Source of the DNA: Leguminivora glycinivorella
Taxonomy: Eukaryota; Arthropoda; Insecta; Lepidoptera; Tortricidae
DNA: 64,000 nt
Direction of reading: 5' to 3'
Assembly (NCBI RefSeq): GCF_023078275.1
Contig: NC_062971.1
Coordinates: 5,084,001 to 5,148,000, forward strand
A program made the position numbers and the translations under genes. Shown piece by piece: positions 54,501-64,000 of this stretch; the first letter of the stretch is position 1, and each line of letters starts with the position of its first letter. The notes below the pieces were generated by a model. It was not told where the DNA came from. It saw nothing but the letters and a program-made list of their open reading frames with translations, and searched no databases.

Positions 54501-57333
54501 TCCTGCTCCATCCAGACCGCCATACGCTACTGCTATTTCCGAGCGAGGAACGGAACCATCTTCAATGTAAGGCCTGGTAAGTTACTAATTCCAAAGAGGA
54601 TCGAGTATTATAGAGAGTTACTGTCAAAGTAAAATGTGTAATCACAGTGCACGGACTGCCATCTCTCGACACAGGATTAAAACTTTTGAACCTCAGTTTT
54701 GACAATTTGGCCCATAATCTTAACTAGCTAGCGCCATCTAGCCGAGCGTTTCCCAAAGGTGTAACGCCATCTTGGTCACCGTACCTTTTTCATTATGGTT
54801 TTGAGGTACGTTTTTTTCTTAGACTTTATCTGTCTATACGGAGTTACATAATTACGTCTTTGCAAATTCTTAGATAAATAAAATTATCTCGTTTTACCAC
54901 TATTTTATATAATTAGTGCAAGATACTAAACAGCTTACGTTATCTATGCGAATAATAATGAAGTGGATCAACAAATGCAAAACAAATAAAGTGCAACGTA
55001 GCTAACCAACAACTACGAGTATTAACCTTTGGCAACTGTTTTATGCATCAACCAATGAAATGTAACATTAACTGACATACTTTTGGTGTTATTAGTCCGT
55101 TCTGGCTCAGTTGGTGACCCTGCCTGCTAAGCCGCGGTCTTGGGTTCGAATCCCGGTAAGGGCATTTATTTGTGTGATGAGCACAGATATGTTTTCCATG
55201 TATATAAGTATGTATTAATCTAATTAAGTATGTATATCGTCGCTTAGCACTCATAGTACAAGCTTTGCTTAAGTTGATCTGTGTAAGGTGTTCGCAATAT
55301 ATATATTGTCAATGAAACAAGTAGAAGCATCTGCAAAGATGGTTTAAAGCAAGTAATAAATGAAAGCGGAATAAGTTACTATCTTAAATCATACTTGCGA
55401 AGCGAATGCCTAAACCTTTTCACGATGTTGGCTTATAGGGAGGCCTTAATAGGTACTGACATCTACCGTAAGAATCTTTTTGGGGTACGTACGTATAGGC
55501 TAGTTCTTGTACATACAAGACACTATTCTGTTCCTGAAATATTTTCTGACCGGGAGCGGTGAAATGCTTAAATTAAGGAAGTGGTCCGCTGCATTAAACG
55601 TGTACATTGCAGGTATGACCTCCTCCTCCGTGGAGTATGTAGGAGCCGGTCTGGGGGCAGGAGAGTGTGGCATCCGCTTTCCTTCACTCTTCGCGTCTGA
55701 CAGTGGAACCTGGAGCTGTCACGTCGGCTTCGCAGACTCCAGCGAGGAACAGCGCGTGCAGTTCTCCATTCAAGTGCAAGGTGAATAATAACATAACAAT
55801 TCGACTAAAATGGGCCGAAACCGGGGGTCATGGCCATTTTTAACAGAAAACGAAGCGCCAGCTTGGAAGCAAGAGTCCGCCAGGAGTATCCGGATACCGC
55901 TGCAAATGCGGTGCTCATTACAATCCGAACCAAGTCACCCTTCTACAGGACTTCTTCCTGAACCTCTCAGCGGTGGTTCAGGCTACTTTCGGTTAGTGGT
56001 AACCAAATCGAACACTCGTCGTTAAAAGGTTTCTCCAAACGATAATGCTAACTGTAATTGTATAGTTACAGATGTATTAAATTTGTGTTAACTTTTTTTC
56101 TTCATTTCAGAACCGATATCTGCCAGCCAGTTCGTTGAATGCAACGAGTTGGTGATAGCAGGAGTAGTTAACGGACACCCCGCCCTCGACTACTGCAGGT
56201 TCGTCCGCATAGACGGACTAGGTATGTTATAGTTGATATCCAACGTAGATGAATACAATATAGAAGACTCATATTCTATCATAACGATTAGGTAAATCTT
56301 ACCGTCGTAGCATCGCCAAGAACTACACGACTTACTAAAATTTTTTTTTACTTGTACTTTTCCCTTTCATATAGCATGCGATTTTTCGACATAACTACTT
56401 AAACTAATGCAATGTACTACTAATGTAGGTACTTAAAACAATGTAATGTAAATCTTATTAAAAAACAAAATTTTCCACCGAATCACTACATTCACTACTT
56501 CAACTACTATTTCAAGGATTCACTTCTGAGAACGTGCCAGCCGGTTACACCGACAGCAGTTCTCTCAGCCAGGGTCACTGCAAGATCCGCATGGCAATGC
56601 CTACGATTCTGGAGCATCACGCATGGACCGTAGTGGCCAAGGTTCGAAGCCAGGACAACGAGCTCAGTCAGTCCACTGACCATACTATTGAGATGCCCCC
56701 ACCAGGTACGTGTCAATTATGAAAACATAGACTTGACAACACTTTAGGGCCCTGCGAAGTGGTGTCCCCAAGATAATAATGCAATTACTACTACATACTT
56801 AAGCCTCTGAAGGAACATGATCTTCAACACCAACAAAAATACATGATCTCACGAATTCTTATCGTTGAGAGATGCACTGAAGATCAGAATATTGAGAATG
56901 GATAGTTACCTGACTTGGAACACAAGTATCATACCCAGTACCCAGGTACTTTACAATGTCATTTATGTAAAGGTAAAATAGTGCAGACTGACAATTTGTC
57001 AACCAACCCTCCTCACAAACCCCAATTGTTTTTTCTTTTAGTTTTTCCTAATCAGAACACGATACCGAATATGCCCTTAAACAGATCCATACTATTTTTA
57101 TAACGCCAAACCACTGAAACTTTATAACCACTGATTTTTGTTCTCTCCTCATTCCAGATGGCCCCGTGACCTGGTGGATATACGTGATGATAGTCTTGAC
57201 ACTAGTGGCGTTAGTGGGCGCGTTTGCCTTCAAACGCAACAGGCGCTGGGCATCAGAGACCGCTACCGGCATTCGCGACAGCTTCAGAAAGAACAAATAC
57301 CCTGAGCAGGAGAAACCGCCTCTACCAGCTTAA
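51512..57333 (+). CDS. type I membrane protein with four Ig-like domains
   Basis: Nine exons: 51512-51557, 51779-52027, 52484-52661, 52969-53141, 54439-54576, 55613-55780, 56111-56221, 56517-56705, 57158-57333; 475 residues. Signal peptide MRWFILLCAAAFLNN. Ig-like domains: D1 exon 2; D2 exons 3-4 (ACVFRDPSG ... SDLGLWRC); D3 exons 5-6 (SCSIQTAIRYCYFRARNG ... SDSGTWSC); D4 exons 7-8 (YCRFVRIDG ... HHAWTVVAK). The last exon gives a transmembrane helix (WWIYVMIVLTLVALVGAFAF), a basic stop-transfer KRNRRW and a 25-residue tail ending PEQEKPPLPA. Every domain keeps a Cys in strand C and one in strand E (PCRVNI, SCGIEI, ECGIRF, HCKIRM). D1 and D4 lack the usual strand F Cys. A surface recognition or adhesion role is inferred; no named orthologue recognised. 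The 3' side is an amplified copy array. Confidence 0.85.
52051..52117 (+). repeat. partial copy of Ig receptor exon 2 in the following intron
   Basis: tcgccagctcaccatcccct, ggcaacatcgtcgttgatga and ctttggtccgtg follow coding exon 2 (ttgccagctcaccaaccctt, ggaaacatcgtctttgacga, cttcgggccgtg) 24 bases after its donor. No splice sites. Confidence 0.65.
54105..54335. mobile_element. taccatcccatac fold-back MITE, copy 2
   Basis: taccatcccatacattaaaa ... tgccttgttgccatcgatta against gtaatcgacggcaccaaggc ... tttttggtatgat. Same family as 38359-38613. Confidence 0.7.
54593..54846 (+). mobile_element. solo copy of the element nested at 41882-42162
   Basis: gatcgagtattatagagagt ... ctgtctatacggagtta matches the inserted element in gene C almost base for base, defining its ends. 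It lies just after the donor of Ig receptor exon 5. Confidence 0.75.
55095..55300 (+). mobile_element. tRNA-derived SINE, 5' part
   Basis: A-box tggctcagttggtgaccctg and B-box gggttcgaatcccggtaagg, then tatttgtgtgatgagcacag. The tRNA-like part lacks a matching acceptor stem and runs into the SINE body, so it is not a tRNA gene. Confidence 0.75.
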
Positions 57334-58530
57334 TGTACACCTACTTACCTACAGCTTAACCATATCCATATATTATGTATACGTGATGCTAGGAGTAGCA
57401 CTGTAGCGTTAGTGATGGGCGCGTTTGCCTTCAAACGCAACAGGCGCTGGGCATTCGGGGCAGCTTCAGGAAGAAGAAATACCCTGAGCAGGAGAAACCG
57501 CCTCTACCAGCTTAATGTACACCTACTTACCTACAGCTTAACCATATCCATATAAGTATACGTGATGCTAGGAGTAGCACTGGTAGCGTTAGTGATGGGC
57601 GCGTTTGCCTTCAAACGCAACAGGCGCTGGGCATTCGGGGCAGCTTCAGGAAGAAGAAATACCCTGAGCAGGAGAAACCGCCTCTACCAGCTTAATGTAC
57701 ACCTACTTACCTACAGCTTAACCATATCCATATATTATGTATACTGAGCTAGGAGTAAACCGCCTCAACAGGCGCTAGCTTCAGGAAGAAGAAATACCAG
57801 CTTAATGTACACCTACTTACCTACAGCTTAACCATATCCATATATTATGTATACGTGATGCTAGGAGTAGCACTGATAGCGTTAGTGATGGGCGCGTTTG
57901 CCTTCAAACGCAACAGCGCTGGGCATTCGGGGCAGCTTCAGGAAGAAGAAATACCCTGAGCAGGAGAAACCGCCTCTGCCAGCTTAATGTACACCTACTT
58001 ACCTACAGCTTAACCATATCCATATAAGTATACGTGATGCTAGGAGTAGCACTGGTAGCGTTAGTGATGGGCGCGTTTGCCTTCAAACGCAACAGGCGCT
58101 GGGCATTCGGGGCAGCTTCAGGAAGAAGAAATACCCTGAGCAGGAGAAACCGCCTCTACCAGCTTAATGTACACCTACTTACCTACAGCTTAACCATATC
58201 CATATATTATGTATACGTGATGCTAGGAGTAGCACTGATAGCGTTAGTGATGGGCGCGTTTGCCTTCAAACGCAACAGGCGCTGGGCATTCGGGGCAGCT
58301 TCAGGAAGAAGAAATACCCTGAGCAGGAGAAACCGCCTCTACCAGCTTAATGTACACCTACTTACCTACAGCTTAACCATATCCATATAAGTATACGTGA
58401 TGCTAGGAGTAGCACTGGTAGCGTTAGTGATGGGCGCGTTTGCCTTCAAACGCAACAGGCGCTGGGCATTCGGGGCAGCTTCAGGAAGAAGAAATACCCT
58501 GGGCAGGAGAAGCCGCCGCTACCAAATAAA
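57158..58530 (+). repeat. tandem amplification of the Ig receptor terminal exon
   Basis: After the coding last exon (57158-57333), its second half plus 3' UTR is repeated: the block gcgtttgccttcaaacgcaa occurs at 57218 (coding), 57421, 57601, 57894, 58073, 58256 and 58436, with a remnant at 57741-57790. Units alternate 180 and 183 bp because of a 3-base indel (tattatgtatacg versus aagtatacg). All extra copies share one deletion (ggcgctgggcattcggggca), which removes the tail frame, so they descend from a single altered copy. The last unit ends in AATAAA at 58525-58530. Confidence 0.85.
58525..58530 (+). terminator. poly(A) signal after the amplified exon array
   Basis: aataaa at the end of the last unit. 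If used by the Ig receptor transcript, the 3' UTR would contain all extra copies. Confidence 0.5.
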
Positions 58531-58739
58531 CTTACATACCAATGTCTATGGTATGACAAATGAAAAATCTTCGTCACACCAACTGGTAAAGGCTCCCCAC
58601 AAGAGTGCAAAGTAATTTCATAGAAATTTTGATGCACGAAAGGGTTGGACTAGGGTTGATCTTTAGATGAAATGCTAATTTAGAATCATAAATGTTTTAA
58701 GAAAATATGAATGAGATTTAGTTTGAAGGTTTGGTGTGG

Positions 58740-58860
58740 TGAAAAATGTTGTGTTTCAGTCAGTGGCAAAATTTGTTTAACCTATTTCGTGCCTTGAAAC
58801 CCTCACAATGTTTTGTAATTTCTCTTTCTTTGCCCCCTTGTAAATAAAACAAAACACTGT
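58740..58860. mobile_element. fragment of the caagggggcaaag element
   Basis: gtgttgtgtttcagtcagtg ... cgtgccttgaaaccctcaca ... ttgcccccttgtaaataaaa is the complement of the element at 37695-37905 with internal loss. Confidence 0.5.
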
Positions 58861-59121
58861 TTGTTTGTTTTCAAAAGTTTAGTATCCCCCCCCCCTCGTC
58901 TGAGGTTGAGTTTTTAATGGAGTTTGAGAATTATTTTTTCTGCTGCTAATTCTGTCCGTTTTCATTGATATTAAATAAATATTATAAATTAAATATAAAT
59001 TAACTATGTATTTATAAACTGTGATAGGTAAATTGACAATAAAACATGTAAACACAATGCAAATAAATTATTATACCATGAGACTGTTTTTGTATGCTAA
59101 TCCCTGCGCCCTGACGAGTGG

Positions 59122-59160
59122 GCTAAACGCTCACGAAACGAAGCGCTGTAGATATCTACC
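59122..59160. mobile_element. fragment of the gtagccgaatggca MITE
   Basis: gctcacgaaacgaagcgctg then tagatatctacc corresponds to one inner arm only. Confidence 0.4.
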
Positions 59161-59498
59161 TTGCGTAACTTCGACGTTTGCCCAGCAGGGGCCTGGCGAC
59201 GGCCCAGCAAGGTGATATAGCCTATAGAGTGGGTGCGTCCCTTCCGGACTTACAGAAAGTGCGAAACAACAAGGAATATAGTTATGTTACTATGCACTAG
59301 GTAACTAAAACTAAACAAACTTATGTATTATTGCAGAAGACTGTACTACAGTCATATTGTTGGAATCAGGAACTTGAAATTGATGACGATTTCGGGTGAG
59401 TAATTGTATATACATATGTCGGTAATTAAAGGTAATACAATTATTTACTGAAGTGCTTTTAAAGCGATAACACTTGAGGGAAAACTCAATTGTTTAAT

Positions 59499-59735
59499 AC
59501 CTAAGGTACAACGGGGCAAATCTCAACTAGGGGGCAATTGTAACTAGTCCATTTTTTCCGCATTATTACACTATGATGTTGAGTTCTACATGTATCCACT
59601 GAACACGCCTACCATATACTTATAACCGGTGGACACTCTATTTAATAATGCAAACATTGTAAAACATGGAACAAATGGACCAGTAACATTTGCCCGCCAG
59701 TTGAAATTTGCCCCGCTGTACTTCGGCTCTCCTCC
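59499..59735. mobile_element. ctaaggtacagcggggcaa MITE, copy 2
   Basis: ctaaggtacaacggggcaaa at the left and aatttgccccgctgtacttc at the right. The interior matches 21115-21357. Confidence 0.7.
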
Positions 59736-59756
59736 ATCACCGTGCATGAATAGTTA

Positions 59757-60077
59757 TTTGTTATACAAGGGGGCAAAGTTGTATTTTAACGCCAAGTGTG
59801 GAATTGAAAAACGAGCAAGTGAAAGGATTCTATAGTTGAAGGTTCGAGAATAGAATCCTGAACTTGCGAGTAGCGAGGAAACTAATACAAAGCAAAAAAA
59901 TGCGTCTATCACTGCTTCCAGTTGTTCCACAGGTGGTAAATCATCTTTATTACTAGATTCACCTACTTTTATCAATTTTAAAGCAGTTAATTTAATTTTA
60001 TTCAAGGTCAAATTACTTTAACCACTACTGGATAAAATGCGTTTTTACACGTGTTTCCGAGCTAGTAAGGGGAAAAT
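59757..60077 (-). mobile_element. single-unit copy of the element at 12424-13846
   Basis: ttgttatacaagggggcaaa ... gaatagaatcctgaacttgc ... cactgcttccagttgttcca ... gtgtttccgagctagtaagg: the reverse complement of the other copy but with the 199-bp internal unit present only once. Confidence 0.8.
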
Positions 60078-60603
60078 AAAATACCTGTAAAATGTGATTA
60101 TGATTATTCAGAAGTGAAATTTGACGAAAAGTTTTAGGCGAAACGGCAGTAGGTACACCGTAAAATCCTACTAGGTAATAAGTAGGTGTCTAAATAAAAT
60201 AATATGATACGTAAGTATATTTTTAGCTCCCAAATGTAGAATCATGACTGCCGTGTCTTTTCTCTAAAAAGTGTTCTTTTTTCACAAAAAGTAGGTAAGT
60301 ACCCAGGATCTGACCACATTATGTACCTCTATATTACGCTTTTAATATAGTTTAAAATTATTATATTATATGTATATATCTTACTATTTCTACAACAGAT
60401 ACCTACTGGACAAACGGATTCAACGTTACTTCAAACAAGTTCCGTGCACTATTTCCGATTAGATATTAGATTAGGTAAAATCGATTTGCGGAACACTCAA
60501 TAAAGTACTCCGGTTACCTACTGAATATACTTTATACAAATAGCCATAGACAGGCAGCAATCAGGCATTGTTGCATTTGCCTTGGGACCGAGTAACGGAC
60601 AAG

Positions 60604-62656
60604 ATGTTGGCCTATATTATTTTTACCACCGTTTTCTTGGGGTTAAGCTCTGGTTCGTATCATTGTTTTTAAAATGTGAAAAACTTATCTAGAAACTGTT
60701 TATTTTGTCATGTACCGTCGCCATCAGATACAGAAAGACTGACCAAAAATATATGACTACGCGCCATGTTGCGGAATTTCATTAAAACTATTTTCTTCAT
60801 ACTAAACTGAACTGTCACCCAATAGGTACATCAGAATAACAGCGCTCTCCTGACAATAATCATACCTACATATATTTTCTGGCAGGTAATAATGGTCGCG
60901 CGATAAATGATAAAACATCTGGCCGTTCCTATCGCACTTACTGATAGTGCGATAGGGACGGCCTGATATTTTATCGTCTATCGCGCGACCATGCTACCCG
61001 TGCTGGTCAGGCTTTTTATATCGAACCTGCCGAAGCTCGCACATACATCGGAACACGCACTCACGTCTTGACAATGCGATTTCCGATATTTTTGAGAGCT
61101 TTGGCATCTTCTTCTCGTTCAATTCAGGTGCCATTATCCAACCGCGAGTGTCTTCCAACTCCTCATCAGCGATCCAGCGATTCTCCTTTACCGCGGCCAT
61201 CTTGTACGGCCCGACCGGGTACTACCGGCAGGTTTGCGGCGGGGCGGTGCTCACCGCTACAGCGGTGCTGTCGGCTGCCAGCTGTCTTGACACCCAGGGG
61301 AGGTATGATTACACTAGGAGTCTGACGTCACGATCCACTTCAGGTGCCATTATCGCAGGCTGCTCATCTTGTGCCAGGCCCGACGATTACACTGACGTTA
61401 TGATCCGCTTCAGGTGCCATTATCAAAGCGCGACCAGCGTCTTCAAATCGCGAGTGTCTTCCAACTCCTCTACTGCGACCCCGCGGTTCCCTTTCACGGC
61501 GAGGGGAGGTATGATTATTTAGATTTCTAACGGACGTGCCGGTTTAGCCATCTTCTTCATACCCCACGGGAAAATTTTGAATACGGACGGTGACCCATAA
61601 TCATCGGGGTTTCCATATGTTTTAAAACAAATCCAAATCTATGTAATTGTGTACCATGAACATTTTCATTAGGCGGTTCAAACCTTAACTGCACGTTGAC
61701 GTATTTTCAGACCAAATCCAGTATCGCAGTACCGCGTCAGAGCGGGCTCAGCCCAGCCCAACGCCGGCGGTTCCGTAGTCTCCATATACCTGATCAACCT
61801 TCACCCAAACTACAACTACAAAACCCTGCAGTCAGACATTGCCGTGCTGCGAACAGATACGCTGACGTACTCAGCAGCTGTGCAGCCGGTCGCTGTGGCT
61901 GGGGCCAATTATTACGTGTCAGACAACGATGATGTGCTGGTGATAGGATGGGGACAAAATCAGAGTGTAAGTTTCCCTTAAAGCTATAAGTATACTCGTA
62001 ACTCGGGATAAATATTAGGTACGTTAGAAGAGGTATTTATTTTATTTATTTTTTATTTTTATTTCAAATACGTTACACAGTATGACAGTAAAAACCAAAG
62101 CACTGAGTAACTAAAATATATAATAGCATAACAAATAAACACATCAAAGTGAGAAAAAATCAACACATCACAAATTATCTACATTTGGGTGACAACGTAT
62201 AACGTCGAGGCTTCGTTGCGTCGTCTGTCAGTAGGTATACATTACTAGTGAGAGTAAAGTTTAGTCTTACCTATTCCATTTTTGCAAACTCTAGCTTTGT
62301 ATTAAGCGCGCTGTTAAGGACTACACCACAATTAAACGCGCTCTCCAACCATATTCCAGGTGTCCGCAGAACTTCGAAACACTCTCCGCTACGTCCAGCA
62401 GAAGGTCGTCAACCCGTCGTACTGTAAAGCGTTGCTAGGCTACGAAGGTCTGACCGTGACTGACGGCATGTTGTGCACGAGCCGTGCGGGCGGGGAGTTC
62501 TGTGACGGCGACTACGGCGGGCCGGTGGTGCACGCCGCGACCGGCGTGCTGGTCGGCGTGGCTGCCTACAGCTACCGCTGCGGGGAGAGACGCTACCCGA
62601 GCGTGAGCACCAGGGTCGCAGCGTATACCAACTGGATTGTTGATGCGGCCAAGTGA
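60604..62656 (+). CDS. serine protease homologue 2 (lacks catalytic His and Ser)
   Basis: Four exons: 60604-60652, 61128-61302, 61711-61966, 62360-62656; 258 residues. Signal peptide LAYIIFTTVFLGLSSG. The usual R-IVGG cleavage motif is replaced by PRVSSNSSSAIQRFSFTAAI, so ordinary zymogen activation is unlikely. The His57 motif reads VLSAASCLD (His to Ser). Asp102 is kept (LQSDIAVLR). The Ser195 motif reads EFCDGDYGGPVV (Ser to Tyr). WGQNQS, CTSRAGG and YPSVSTRVAAYTNWIVDAA show that the fold is otherwise complete. It shares SAASC with homologue 1 at 43957, implying common descent. It must act without catalysis, as a cofactor, decoy or structural protein (inference from the family). The donor of exon 1 is GTTCGT, a weak site. 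AATAAA is at 62689. Confidence 0.85.
60892..60992. mobile_element. hairpin MITE in protease homologue 2 intron 1
   Basis: atggtcgcgcgataaatgat ... gttcctatcgcac is mirrored by gtgcgatagggacggcctga ... atcgcgcgaccat around a very short loop. Confidence 0.85.
61330..61512 (+). repeat. shuffled scraps of protease homologue 2 exon 2 in its intron
   Basis: ttcaggtgccattatc, which spans the exon 2 acceptor at 61124, recurs at about 61340 and 61410. cgcgagtgtcttccaactcc (first at 61142) recurs at 61450, followed by a diverged ccccgcggttccctttcacg. aggggaggtatgatta recurs at 61501. A further frame here runs to 61522 without a usable structure. Confidence 0.7.
62030..62120 (-). mobile_element. retroposon tail in protease homologue 2 intron 3
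   Basis: A (ttta)n-like run followed by aatacgttacacagtatgac, similar in layout to the tails at 16205 and 21384. Confidence 0.35.
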
Positions 62657-62688
62657 TGAGATTAGATCAATCACTGCGAGGATTTAAT

Positions 62689-62694
62689 AATAAA
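62689..62694 (+). terminator. poly(A) signal of protease homologue 2
   Basis: AATAAA 33 bases past the stop codon. Confidence 0.65.
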
Positions 62695-62727
62695 ACGTGG
62701 CATTATCGGTTTTTATTTTTTACCTAC

Positions 62728-62890
62728 CTATGGGAAAGTGTGTGTCTGTTTGCTTGTCCGTCTTTCATGGCAAAACGGATCGACGAATTGACGTGATTTT
62801 TTAGTGGAGATATTTGAAGGGATGGAGAGTGCCATAGGTTACTTTTTGTCTCTTTCTAACGCGAGCGAAGCCGCGGGCAAAAGCTAGTAC
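62728..62890 (-). mobile_element. full-length ccgcgggcaaaagctag repeat
   Basis: gggaaagtgtgtgtctgttt, tggcaaaacggatcgacgaa, gaagggatggagagtgccat and gcgagcgaagccgcgggcaa, then aagctagtac: the complete repeat in reverse, explaining the fragments at 6733-7065 and 25055. Confidence 0.8.
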
Positions 62891-62948
62891 CTAAATAAAA
62901 GTGAAATAATAATATCTCAATCGCAAAAGCTACGTCTACTTATCTACA

Positions 62949-63152
62949 GTAAACGGCCATAAAGAATGCACATCGGTCTTTGAAAGAGACAATTATCGTC
63001 ACATAAGCAAGAAAGAGATAGAGAGAGAAATGATATGTATTATGAACACTTTCGAAACCGGGCTTATTTTCGCTACATGGGGAAACCCATGTAATCGTTT
63101 CTACGAGCGGTAAGTCGGGTTCTTGGTAGCGAAAGTGTTAATGGCCGTTTAG
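62949..63152. mobile_element. fold-back MITE (aacggccat ends)
   Basis: aacggccataaagaatgcac at the left and gtgttaatggccgtt at the right, with inner arms gaacactttcgaaaccgggc and ggttcttggtagcgaaagtg. Confidence 0.6.
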
Positions 63153-64000
63153 GTAAGTACTGTTAAGTTGAAAATAATACGAAAACTTGATTTAGAACAA
63201 ACAATTAGGAACCTCAGACGTCGGCGATGCTAAAATCTGGGTGGCTCCACATCAGAAACAAAATCTCAGAAACACAAAGATCGATTAAGGTGGATGTACT
63301 AGTGCTCGACGCGGTACTAGTACTCGTCACCCATGGTTTAAATAGCGATTAATAAGATAAGACTACCGTTACATTCATCGCAATTAGATTTATTAGATGA
63401 GAAATGTTTGTAGCCTTCACATTTCATACGCCATATTATAAAATATAGAAACTTTTTTCAATTAATGAATAATATATGTGATGACATTGTCATGAGCAAT
63501 CAATCTCTCAATTTTGTTAGCGATTTGGTTAAGCTTTGCTCGTATTTGCTGACTTATTTAAAATACTTTCACGGTAAGTTGTGAACATATTCTATAATTG
63601 TGTTGGTGCTAGAATGTGCGGGAAGATATTTAAGTAATTAAATGTCGATTTCGTTCATTGTTACTGTGATAAACAAGCGTGTCATTTATTAGGACTGAAA
63701 ACCGTCGCAAGTCTAAAACTCGACACGGCTGGCATTTATTGGGACTGTTACGTTATTTTCCAAGTCCCAATGTTTGTCGAGCCGTTTTTTCAGGATATCA
63801 CGATTAAAGTAGCCAAAACGAATCGTTTACAGTTTCATATTATCAGCATATTTTTCTGTAAGTCACATTAACTTTACTGAAAAAAACAAATTACATGCAC
63901 ATAGACAGCTTTTTGTATATCTTTTACGGTTTTATTGATATGTTTTCTCGTTAAATGTAGTGAAATCTGTATAATTTCTTTGGGTAGTGCTTGACATGTC
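63153..64000. other. right edge, no gene recognised
   Basis: AT-rich, with one imperfect inverted pair (ggcatttattgggactgtta / ttccaagtcccaatgtttgt) near 63731-63777. No supported exon. Confidence 0.4.

Noticed and set aside
58034..58390. 118-codon frame with repeated hydrophobic segments
   Set aside because: It exists only because the duplicated terminal-exon units are 183 bp long and out of the coding frame; no promoter or splice site was seen. Kept as an observation only.

Overview
The window is nuclear DNA from a moth or butterfly (Lepidoptera). Genes are built of short exons with GT-AG introns, TATA/Inr promoters and AATAAA signals, and more than half of the sequence is interspersed repeats of types common in lepidopteran genomes: tRNA-derived SINEs, R1/RTE/CR1-like non-LTR fragments, many fold-back MITEs, and the repeats that begin gggttccgta or end ccgcgggcaaaagctag. 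No intact tRNA or rRNA gene and no CRISPR array was seen.

Layout: 1-2450 is the edge of a 154-bp satellite array with a 7-unit higher-order repeat. 2.5-14.6 kb is repeat-rich; the only host coding sequence seen there is a possible terminal exon at 2855-2964. 14.8-43.3 kb holds three head-to-tail genes on the + strand, here called A, B and C. Each has its own TATA-driven signal-peptide exon, a different set of extracellular modules in phase-1 exons, and a terminal exon coding for nearly the same C-terminal block (core QEVHFALSLVPLLRAQ). A carries one Ig domain and a Gly/Pro-rich stretch made of seven micro-exons. B carries a 10-cysteine three-finger domain like the ectodomain of TGF-beta/activin type I receptors, with no membrane segment or kinase. 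C carries three LDL-receptor class A modules. I recognise no named family for the shared tail, and this is the best candidate for an undescribed system: a tandem family of secreted proteins in which the tail is constant and the recognition module is swapped.

43.9-46.9 kb (minus strand) is a chymotrypsin-fold protease homologue whose catalytic His is replaced by Ser. 49.5-51.1 kb is a 5'-truncated CR1/Jockey-like retrotransposon with an open reverse-transcriptase frame. 51.5-57.3 kb (+) encodes a 475-residue single-pass membrane protein with four Ig-like domains that keep an unusual second cysteine pair. Its last exon has been amplified into a tandem array reaching to 58.5 kb. 60.6-62.7 kb (+) is a second protease homologue that has lost both catalytic His and Ser.

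A recurring theme is duplication of exons or pieces of exons: micro-exons in A, LDLa exons in C, exon scraps in introns of both protease homologues and of the Ig receptor, and the amplified terminal exon. A cluster mixing secreted Ig, LDLa and three-finger proteins, inactive serine protease homologues and an Ig receptor suggests extracellular recognition (immunity, reproduction or egg/matrix assembly), but the sequence does not say which. All gene models are read by eye from splice sites and reading frames and need transcript support.
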